From: Actinomycetes bacterium
Lineage (GTDB): Bacteria > Actinomycetota > Actinomycetes > Propionibacteriales > Propionibacteriaceae
Length of the DNA: 6,506 bases
Direction: 5' to 3'
NCBI GenBank assembly: GCA_023387135.1
Contig: JAEWIK010000399.1
Span: 1-6,506, forward strand
Part shown: piece after piece, positions 1 through 5,473 of the stretch
How the letters are laid out: the number at the start of each line of letters is the position of its first letter
Position numbering within the stretch: position 1 is the first letter of the stretch
Notes under the pieces: generated by a model
What the model saw: the letters and a program-made list of their open reading frames with translations, nothing else
What the model was told of the DNA's origin: nothing
Databases searched by the model: none
Program-made: the position numbers and the translations under genes

Positions 1-624
1 CGGGATCTCGGTGTCGACCTTGTCGGTGGAGATCTCCACGAGGGGTTCGTCCACCTCGACGGTATCGCCGACGTTCTTCAGCCAGCGGGACACAGTGCCC
101 TCGTTGACTGACTCACCGAGCTGGGGAAGCACTACCTCGACGGCGTCGCTCGCCGCCGCCGGAGCCGAAGGAGCCGGAGCGGGCTCGGCGGGCGCCGGTG
201 CCTCGGCCTGCGGAGCCGGGGGAGGGGTCTGGGGCTGCGCCGCCTGCGGGGCCTGTGCCTGGGGAGCCTGCTGCTGCGGCTCGGGCTGCGCCTGCTGCTG
301 CGGTTCGGGCTGCGCCTGCGGGGCGGGCGCCGGCTCGGCGGCGGGTGCCTCACCCTGCGGTGCCGGTGCCTCGGAGCCTGCCTCGTCCGCCTCGCCGATC
401 ACCGCGAGCACGGTGCCGACCGCCGCCGTGGCGTCCTCCTGGACGAGGATCTCGAGGACGACTCCCGCCACCGGCGAAGGGATCTCGGTGTCCACCTTGT
501 CGGTGGAGACCTCCACCAGAGGCTCGTCGACCTCCACCTGATCGCCGACGCGCTTCAGCCACCGCGAGACTGTGCCCTCGGTGACGCTCTCGCCGAGCGC
601 GGGGAGTGGGACGGGAGTGGACAT
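1..624 (-). CDS. sucB: Dihydrolipoamide acyltransferase, E2 of 2-oxoglutarate/pyruvate dehydrogenase (N-terminal part)
   Basis: This is the E2 core subunit of a 2-oxo acid dehydrogenase complex. It carries acyl groups on lipoyl-lysine arms from E1 to CoA in the cytoplasm. The visible 208 residues hold a lipoyl domain (about 1-79), a Pro/Ala/Gln/Glu-rich flexible linker (about 80-160) and most of a second lipoyl domain (161 to the window edge). Both domains carry the lipoylation motif [10 protein letters not shown], with the modified lysines at residues 43 and 202. The E3-binding and catalytic domains lie beyond the edge, so the gene is cut by the window and not broken. I chose the ATG at 624-622 because AAAGGAG (639-633) sits 8 nt upstream and the protein then starts [13 protein letters not shown], as family members do. 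An in-frame ATG at 669 would add 15 residues, but it lies upstream of the likely transcription start. In actinobacteria this E2 is commonly annotated as SucB and can serve both the PDH and ODH complexes (family knowledge). Succinyl versus acetyl specificity cannot be read from this part. Confidence 0.95.
   Translation of the reverse strand, partial: MSTPVPLPALGESVTEGTVSRWLKRVGDQVEVDEPLVEVSTDKVDTEIPSPVAGVVLEILVQEDATAAVGTVLAVIGEADEAGSEAPAPQGEAPAAEPAPAPQAQPEPQQQAQPEPQQQAPQAQAPQAAQPQTPPPAPQAEAPAPAEPAPAPSAPAAASDAVEVVLPQLGESVNEGTVSRWLKNVGDTVEVDEPLVEISTDKVDTEIP
268..315 (-). repeat. 24-bp tandem repeat in the E2 linker
   Basis: Two adjacent 24-bp units (268-291 and 292-315) differ at one base. Each encodes the octapeptide AQPEPQQQ (residues 104-111 and 112-119). 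They lie in the Pro/Ala/Gln-rich linker between the lipoyl domains. The runs of CAG codons and the near-perfect tandem copy suggest recent expansion by slippage. Confidence 0.85.
478..600 (-). repeat. Lipoyl-domain coding repeat (partner copy at 1-123)
   Basis: The DNA at 478-600 is repeated at 1-123 with an offset of exactly 477 bp (159 codons). By eye about four fifths of the bases match. The copies encode the first and second lipoyl domains of the E2, so this is an internal domain duplication. The longest matching stretches surround the lipoyl-lysine motif. Confidence 0.85.
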
Positions 625-632
625 GGCGTGAG

Positions 633-639
633 CTCCTTT
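633..639 (-). promoter_or_regulatory. Ribosome binding site of the E2 gene
   Basis: Read on the minus strand this is AAAGGAG, 8 nt before the ATG at 624-622. It decides the start in favour of this ATG over the in-frame ATG at 669-667. Confidence 0.8.
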
Positions 640-670
640 GGCGACAGTCTGGGGTGCTTTCCTCCGCATC

Positions 671-676
671 AGAGTA
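671..676 (-). promoter_or_regulatory. Possible -10 box for the E2 gene
   Basis: On the minus strand the hexamer TACTCT fits the actinobacterial TANNNT -10 pattern and lies about 47 nt upstream of the E2 start codon. It would place the transcript start near 664, leaving a leader of about 40 nt. The -35 region is not convincing: at a spacing of about 18 there is only TGCCAG. The call rests on pattern and position alone. Confidence 0.35.
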
Positions 677-791
677 TCCCGCTCACCGACAGGCTGGCAT
701 AGCACGGCACCTGCAGCGGACGCCGGTCACGGCGGGCGGACGCCGTCGCTCGTGCTCGAACTCCCCGGTGGAGTCGTGGCGGTCGGAGATA

Positions 792-1127
792 ATGGGGCCC
801 GTGGGTTGGTTCTCGAGGCGTCGGCGCAAGGCAGGCACGCAGGCGCGCGCCAATGAACTGGAAGCCGCGACCGTCGCGCACCTCGAACAGTTCCTCGCGA
901 GCCGGCGCGGCGTCGAGGCGTTCATCGAGTTGCCCACGACGATGGCGCGCGCGACCCTGCTGCTGATCGCTTACGACGGGGAATGGACGCGCCGCAGCGT
1001 CGAGTCGGTCGACTGGGCGCGACGTTTCGCCGCCAGCCACGGCCTGCCGAGCTACGACGCCGGAGTGGTCGGCTACCCCCAGCGCATGCGCGACTACAAC
1101 GCGCGCCAGCGTTCGGCTCGCGACTGA
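792..1127 (+). CDS. Uncharacterised small conserved-looking protein (111 aa)
   Basis: I cannot assign a function. From the ATG at 792 the protein is 111 residues long and soluble-looking, with no signal peptide or membrane segment. It starts with a very basic stretch (FSRRRRKAG, 7-15), followed by a helix-like region (16-39). A compact core carries GVEAFIELPTT (40-50), a hydrophobic strand TLLLIAY (55-61), DGEWTRR (62-68) and a C-terminal GYPQRMRDYNAR (94-105). I have a vague memory of similar proteins in other actinobacteria loosely labelled oxidoreductase, but no cofactor motif is visible. The frame is open back to 606, but that would overlap the divergent E2 gene. GGAG at 785-788 lies only 3 nt before the ATG, which is short, so a GTG at 801 is an alternative start. 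The stop faces the flavoprotein stop across 3 bp. Its third-position GC bias supports real coding. Confidence 0.75.
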   Translation: MGPVGWFSRRRRKAGTQARANELEAATVAHLEQFLASRRGVEAFIELPTTMARATLLLIAYDGEWTRRSVESVDWARRFAASHGLPSYDAGVVGYPQRMRDYNARQRSARD

Positions 1128-1130
1128 GCC

Positions 1131-2705
1131 TCAGCCGTTCTCGCCGAGCTTCAGCACCGCGCGGAACGCGCCGATCAGTGCCTCACCCAGCGCGGCTCCG
1201 GGGCCCGGCGACGTCCTGCCCATGAGCGAGGCAGCCGAGCCACCGCAGGCGTACAGCCCGGCGAGCGGCGAGCCGTCCGGACGCAGGACGCGACCGTCGG
1301 CGTCGACCAGCACGCCTCCCTTGGTGCCGTGGTCGCCGGGGTACACCCTGACCGCCCAGAACGGCGGCTTGTCGAGCTTGCCCAGGGACGGGTTCGCCTT
1401 CTTGCGTCCGCCGGCCTCGCCGCGGTGGTAGGTGAGGTCCACCCCCTTGCGGGAGAAACCGTTGAACTCGACGACGGTGCCGAGCAGGCCCGCCCTGTCG
1501 ATGCCGAGCTGCTGGGCGAGGTCGTTCAGCGAGGTCGCCTTCACGATGTCGCCGGACTCGATCGCCGCGCGCGGGACCGAGCCTGCAGGCCAGGGCCCGA
1601 GCGGCACCTCGCGGCGGTGCCGGTTGTCCATGATCAGGTAGGACGGGATGGCACGGACGCCGCGGCTCCTGTCGTAGAGCGCGCGCCCCGCGTCGGTGTC
1701 CGGACCGGCCTCGTCGAAGAACCTGCTGCCTGCCGAGTCCACGATGATGCTGTGGGCGGCCGCACGGGCCTCGTCGAGCTCGTACGCCTCTGAGCCCGTG
1801 ACCATGACCGGAGTCCACCAGGCCTCGTCGAGCGCGCCGGTGCCTGCGCCGTGGGAGACGGCGAGGTTGAGCAGGCCGCCGTCCCCGACCCCGTGGGAGA
1901 CCGACCACGCCGAGTCAGTGGGCAGCGGCAGGTACTCCTCCCGCAGCCCCTGGTCGGCCTCGAAGCCGCCGCCGGCGAGCAGGACGCCCAGCGTCGCCCT
2001 CACCTGGGTCGCGGCCTGGGCTTCGGAGCCCTGGACGGTCCGCCTGACCACCACGCCGGTGATCCTGTCGGCCTCGGTGAGCAGGTCGACCACCTCGGAG
2101 TCGAGCCACAGTTCGACCCCAGTCCCGACCGCGCGATGCAGCAGTTCGCCCGCCAGTGCCTCGCCGGTGCCCCGGCTGGCGTGCCGCGTGAGGGTCGCGC
2201 CGATGACCCGCGTCCGCACGTCCTGGCGAGCCGCGGGCGGGGGAGTGCGCAGGGACTCGTTCCACTCGCCCAGCACGCGCCTGTCGAAGGGTTCGCAGTG
2301 GACCACCCTGCCGCCCGGCTTCGCGCCCGGCGACTCGAGGTCGTAGTCGGCGACCTCCTTGCCGGCGACGAGCGGCAGCTTCGAGGACGCCAGCCAGCGT
2401 CCGAGCTTGCCCGCGGTCTCGACGTAGGCGGTGCGGCGCTCCAGGGTCGAGGTGGTGGTGGGGGCGCCCAGCACAGCGTGCAGGTACTCGGCGGCCTCCT
2501 CGACCGAGTCCTTGACGCCGAGCTTGCCCATCAGGTGATTGGCAGGGAGCCACAGCCTGCCGTCTCCCAGGGCCGTGGCACCGCCCGCCAGCGGGCTCGC
2601 CTCCACGACGAGCACCTCGTGCCCGAGGCGGCGTGCCGCCACCGCCGCCAGCAGGCCGGCAGCGCCGGCACCGACGACGACGAGATCGGTCTGGATGGCG
2701 TCCAT
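1131..2705 (-). CDS. FAD-dependent dehydrogenase, fumarate reductase/3-ketosteroid dehydrogenase-like flavoprotein
   Basis: This 524-residue protein is of the FAD_binding_2 family (succinate dehydrogenase/fumarate reductase flavoprotein, 3-ketosteroid dehydrogenase). The N-terminal Rossmann motif VVVGAGAAG (9-17) is followed by VVEAS (33-37), whose Glu35 should bind the FAD ribose, and by AGGATALGDG (40-49). A second FAD-contacting stretch LLAGGGFEAD (242-251) and the C-terminal block LYACGGSAASLMGRTSPGPGAALGEAL (484-510) match the family architecture and length. The C-terminal block resembles 3-ketosteroid delta-1-dehydrogenases, but where those enzymes have TYPGPG with a catalytic tyrosine, this one has TSPGPG (Ser499). 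I therefore infer a different substrate. There is no signal peptide or Tat motif, so it should be cytoplasmic. Its ATG directly follows the aminopeptidase TGA with no gap. Only a weak GGAAAG precedes it (2715-2710), so translation is probably coupled. The substrate is unknown. Confidence 0.9.
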   Translation of the reverse strand: MDAIQTDLVVVGAGAAGLLAAVAARRLGHEVLVVEASPLAGGATALGDGRLWLPANHLMGKLGVKDSVEEAAEYLHAVLGAPTTTSTLERRTAYVETAGKLGRWLASSKLPLVAGKEVADYDLESPGAKPGGRVVHCEPFDRRVLGEWNESLRTPPPAARQDVRTRVIGATLTRHASRGTGEALAGELLHRAVGTGVELWLDSEVVDLLTEADRITGVVVRRTVQGSEAQAATQVRATLGVLLAGGGFEADQGLREEYLPLPTDSAWSVSHGVGDGGLLNLAVSHGAGTGALDEAWWTPVMVTGSEAYELDEARAAAHSIIVDSAGSRFFDEAGPDTDAGRALYDRSRGVRAIPSYLIMDNRHRREVPLGPWPAGSVPRAAIESGDIVKATSLNDLAQQLGIDRAGLLGTVVEFNGFSRKGVDLTYHRGEAGGRKKANPSLGKLDKPPFWAVRVYPGDHGTKGGVLVDADGRVLRPDGSPLAGLYACGGSAASLMGRTSPGPGAALGEALIGAFRAVLKLGENG

Positions 2706-4202
2706 TCAGCTTTCCAGCGCGTGCGCCAGGGCGATGAGCGTCCTGACAGACATCCCGGTGCCGCCGGCGGGGACGTAGTGGTAAGGCTCGTGCGGGTTGA
2801 ACGCCGGCCCGGCGATGTCGAGGTGCGCCCACGGGATCTCGGTGGGGACGAACTCGGAGAGGAAGGCCGCGGCGGTCAGCGCCCCGCCCATCCTGTCGCC
2901 GGAGGACTTGATGTCGGCCACCGTCGAGTCGAGCTTGCCGCGGGCCTCCTCCGGGATCGGCAACTGCCAGAACAGCTCGCCCGCCACCTCGGCGGCGTCG
3001 AGGATCTGGTCGGCGGTCTCGTCGTCGCGGGCCATGAGCCCCGCCACCCGCTCGCCCAGGGCCACCACGCAGGCGCCCGTGAGGGTCGCGACGTCGATGA
3101 CGAGGTCGGGAGACTCCTCGGACGCCTTGGCGAGGGCGTCGGCCATCACCAGGCGACCCTCGGCGTCGGAGTTGGCGTTCTCGACAGTCTTCCCGCTGTA
3201 CATCGTGAGGACGTCGGAGGGACGGTAGGCGGACCCCGACGGCATGTTCTCCGCGAGGGCCGCGTAGGCGGTCACCTTGAGGTGCAGCCCGGCTTCGGCG
3301 ATGGCGGTGACGGCCGCGACGACCGAGGCCGCTCCGGACATGTCGTCCTTCATGGTGTACATGCCGTCGGCCGGCTTGAGGTTCAGGCCGCCGGTGTCGA
3401 AGGTGATGCCCTTGCCGATGAGCGCCAGGTGGAACTTCGCGCCGCGCGGGGAGTAGCTCACCTTGACCAGCCGGGGCTTGCGGGCGGAGCCCGAACCGAC
3501 GGCGAGGATGCCGCCGAAGCCGTCCTTCTCCAGCGCCTTCTCGTCCCAGACCTCGACGGCGAGCTTGCGGGCCTTGGCGACCTTGCCGATCTCGTCGGCG
3601 AAGGACTCGGGGTACAGCGCGTTGGCGGGGGTGTTCACCCAGGTGCGGGTGAGGCAGACCGCCGTCGCCGTCGCGGCGCCGAGGTCGAGGGCCCGCCTCG
3701 CCTCGGGCTTGCGCGCGGCGCTGGTCACGAGCTGGATCGCGCCGACGCCAGGCTTGCCGCCGCTGGGCGGGAGGTAGCTGTACGAGCCGAGCAGGGCACC
3801 CTCGACGGCCCCCTTGACCACCTGGGGTTCGATAGCGTCGAGGCTCACCGCCACCTGCAGCGGCTTGCTGCCGGTCAGGCCCATCGCCACGCGCAGCGCG
3901 CTGCCCGCGGCGCGGCGGACGTCCTCCGGAGAGACGTCGATGTCGCCCAGGCCGACCACCACCACGCGCTGTCCGCGCGGGCCCGGCAGCAGGACGGTGG
4001 TCCCGGTCTTCGTGGAACCGCCGAGGCCGTGGACGACGCCCGGCAGGTCGCCGCCGAGCGTCGAGGCGAGCGCGCTCGCCAGGTCGTCCGGCACGCCGAC
4101 GAGGACATCGGAACCCGAGGCGTCGGCCAGCCCGACGACGAGGACGTCGGTGTCCTTTCCGGGTGTTGTGGCGAGCGTGACTGGCGGCAACGTGGTCGGC
4201 AC
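2706..4202 (-). CDS. pepA: Leucyl aminopeptidase, M17 family
   Basis: This cytoplasmic, two-metal aminopeptidase removes N-terminal residues from peptides in protein turnover. The 498-residue length is normal for the family, which usually forms hexamers. The N-terminal domain (about 1-165) is the variable M17 domain and the rest is the catalytic domain. Compared with E. coli PepA, all active-site residues are present: metal ligands Lys264 and Asp269 in GKGITFDTGG, Asp287 in MKDDMSG, and Asp346 and Glu348 in the signature NSDAEGRL, plus catalytic Lys276 (LNLKP) and Arg350. The start is GTG at 4202-4200, supported by GAGAGGA (4217-4211) 8 nt upstream. The mycobacterial homologue is called pepB. 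It is the first gene of a minus-strand unit with the flavoprotein, starting immediately after it. A DNA-binding or recombination role, as known for E. coli PepA, cannot be judged here. Confidence 0.96.
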   Translation of the reverse strand: MPTTLPPVTLATTPGKDTDVLVVGLADASGSDVLVGVPDDLASALASTLGGDLPGVVHGLGGSTKTGTTVLLPGPRGQRVVVVGLGDIDVSPEDVRRAAGSALRVAMGLTGSKPLQVAVSLDAIEPQVVKGAVEGALLGSYSYLPPSGGKPGVGAIQLVTSAARKPEARRALDLGAATATAVCLTRTWVNTPANALYPESFADEIGKVAKARKLAVEVWDEKALEKDGFGGILAVGSGSARKPRLVKVSYSPRGAKFHLALIGKGITFDTGGLNLKPADGMYTMKDDMSGAASVVAAVTAIAEAGLHLKVTAYAALAENMPSGSAYRPSDVLTMYSGKTVENANSDAEGRLVMADALAKASEESPDLVIDVATLTGACVVALGERVAGLMARDDETADQILDAAEVAGELFWQLPIPEEARGKLDSTVADIKSSGDRMGGALTAAAFLSEFVPTEIPWAHLDIAGPAFNPHEPYHYVPAGGTGMSVRTLIALAHALES

Positions 4203-4282
4203 GGCGGGGTTCCTCTCGGCTATCTCAAACAGCCCTAAGGCTAACGCTCCCCGGAGTCGAAGCGCGTCCCTCGTGCCAGACT
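4203..4282. promoter_or_regulatory. Divergent promoter region between pepA and the alcohol dehydrogenase gene
   Basis: These 80 bp separate two genes read away from each other, so they must hold at least the pepA promoter. On the minus strand, TAGCCT (4243-4238) fits a TANNNT -10 and would give a leader of about 28 nt that includes the ribosome binding site at 4217-4211. I see no clear -35 on either strand and no good -10 on the plus strand. A small inverted repeat, AGCC-CTAA-GGCT (4231-4242), overlaps the candidate -10 and could be an operator half-site pair. These calls rest on position and pattern only. Confidence 0.45.
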
Positions 4283-5428
4283 GTGACGGTGTTGAGCTTC
4301 ACCTTCGCCACGGCAGGACGCATCGTCTTCGGTGCCGGAAGGGTGTCGGAACTGCCCGGCATCGTGGCGGGCCTCGGCGAGCGTCCGTTCGTCTGCACGG
4401 GCTCCCGCCCCGGCCGTCACGCGGCGGTCCTCGAAGCACTGCCCGGATCGGCGAGTTTCGCCGTCGCCGGGGAGCCGACCATGGAGGTCGTCAGGGCGGG
4501 CGCCGAAGCGGCTCGGGCGCACGGCGCCGACGTGGTCGTCGGGCTGGGCGGCGGTGCCGTCCTTGACGCAGCGAAGGTCATCGCGGCGCTCGTCACCAAC
4601 GGCGGCGATCCGCTGGACTACGCCGAGGTGATCGGCAGGGGCAGGCAACTGACGGCGAGGTCGCTGCCGGTGGTCGCGGTGCCCACCACGTCGGGAACGG
4701 GCTCGGAGGTGACGGCGAACGGCGTGGTGACCTCCACCGAGCACAAGGTGAAGGTGAGCCTGCGCTCGACGTCCATGCTGCCCGTGGTGGCGCTGGTGGA
4801 CCCGGAACTGACCCTCGGGGTGCCCCCGTCGGTCACCGCCCACGCCGGGCTGGACGCGCTCGTGCAGTGCATCGAGCCTTTCGTCTCGCAGTTCGCGACG
4901 CCGGTCACCGACGGGTTCTGTCGCGAGGGGATCCGTCGGGCGGCCGGCGGCCTGCGACGGGCGTACGCCGACGGGTCGGACCTGGCCGCGAGGACCGACA
5001 TGAGCGTGTGCTCGCTGTTCGGCGGTCTCGCGTTGGCGAACGCCAAGCTCGGCGCGGCGCACGGCCTGGCGGGCCCGCTCGGCGGGACCCTCGGTGCGCC
5101 GCACGGCGCGATCACCGCGTCGGTCATGGTGGAGGTGTCGCGGGCCAACCTCGCCGCGCTGCGGGCCACCGACCCCTCGAACCCGGCTCTCGACCGTTAC
5201 GCGGAGGTCGGGGAGTTGCTGACCGGGACGAGGGACGCCGAGGCCTACCTCGAGTGGTTCGCGGAGACGACCTCCCTGCTGGGGGTCTCGGGCCTGGCGG
5301 CGCTGGGGTTGCGGGACGACCAGGTCGACGCGATAGCGCTCGCGGCGAGCGAGGCGTCGAGCACCAAGGGGAATCCCGTTAGGCTGCCGGTCGGCACCTT
5401 TGCCGACATCCTGCGCGCCTCGCTGTAA
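4283..5428 (+). CDS. Iron-type (group III) alcohol dehydrogenase homologue
   Basis: This 381-residue protein belongs to the iron-containing alcohol dehydrogenase/dehydroquinate synthase-like superfamily, NAD(P)-dependent oxidoreductases that also include maleylacetate reductases. The N-terminal nucleotide-binding domain carries IVFGAG (14-19), GLGGGAVLDAAK (87-98) and PTTSGTGSEVT (134-144). The helical C-terminal domain carries VDPELT (172-177), GLDALVQCIEPFVS (189-202), HGLAGPLGGTLGAPHGA (260-276) and a terminal STKGNP (360-365). By comparison with E. coli FucO, metal ligands Asp191, His260 and His274 are kept. The remaining histidine ligand is Gln195, and the second conserved histidine of the HGxxH motif is Gly264. 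I recall the DAL-x-Q-x-IEPFVS pattern from a distinct subfamily, so this may be a subfamily trait and not decay. The start is taken as GTG 4283. There is no Shine-Dalgarno sequence nearby, and GTG 4289 or TTG 4292 are alternatives. It precedes gcvT by 45 bp on the same strand. Its substrate is unknown. Confidence 0.92.
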   Translation: MTVLSFTFATAGRIVFGAGRVSELPGIVAGLGERPFVCTGSRPGRHAAVLEALPGSASFAVAGEPTMEVVRAGAEAARAHGADVVVGLGGGAVLDAAKVIAALVTNGGDPLDYAEVIGRGRQLTARSLPVVAVPTTSGTGSEVTANGVVTSTEHKVKVSLRSTSMLPVVALVDPELTLGVPPSVTAHAGLDALVQCIEPFVSQFATPVTDGFCREGIRRAAGGLRRAYADGSDLAARTDMSVCSLFGGLALANAKLGAAHGLAGPLGGTLGAPHGAITASVMVEVSRANLAALRATDPSNPALDRYAEVGELLTGTRDAEAYLEWFAETTSLLGVSGLAALGLRDDQVDAIALAASEASSTKGNPVRLPVGTFADILRASL

Positions 5429-5434
5429 CGCCAC

Positions 5435-5454
5435 GAGCCGAACCCCCGGGGCTC
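5435..5454 (+). other. Short hairpin in the alcohol dehydrogenase-gcvT gap
   Basis: GAGCC (5435-5439) can pair with GGCTC (5450-5454) around a 10-nt loop that contains CCCCCGG. No T-run follows, and the gcvT ribosome binding site starts only 7 nt later. A full intrinsic terminator is therefore unlikely, and the two genes may be co-transcribed. It could be an attenuating or processing structure, or chance in GC-rich DNA. Confidence 0.25.
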
Positions 5455-5460
5455 TGAACG

Positions 5461-5467
5461 AGAAGGA
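5461..5467 (+). promoter_or_regulatory. Ribosome binding site of gcvT
   Basis: AGAAGGA lies 6 nt before the ATG at 5474. It is the clearest Shine-Dalgarno sequence on the plus strand and fixes the gcvT start. Confidence 0.75.
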
Positions 5468-5473
5468 CGATCA

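Noticed and set aside
11..541. A plus-strand frame encoding Ala/Gly/Cys-rich repeats
   Set aside because: It is the reverse complement of the E2 lipoyl domains and linker. The apparent Cys-Gly repeats are CAG and CCG codons read backwards.
606..791. An upstream extension of the 111-residue protein to the ATG at 606
   Set aside because: It would overlap the E2 start and its ribosome binding site, and the added residues look unlike coding sequence. ATG 792 is the more reasonable start.
1851..4238. A 795-codon open frame on the plus strand, antisense to pepA and the flavoprotein
   Set aside because: It is opposite two genes with intact family motifs. Its translation is rich in Gly, Arg, His, Asp and Val with no domain pattern, as expected for the complementary frame of GC-biased codons.
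4241..5434. A 397-codon minus-strand frame opposite the alcohol dehydrogenase
   Set aside because: The translation is Arg/Gly/His/Gln-rich with no motif, while the plus strand encodes a full-length recognisable enzyme.
5429..5473. A glycine riboswitch upstream of gcvT
   Set aside because: The gap is only 45 bp, far too short for a glycine aptamer, and lacks its conserved elements.
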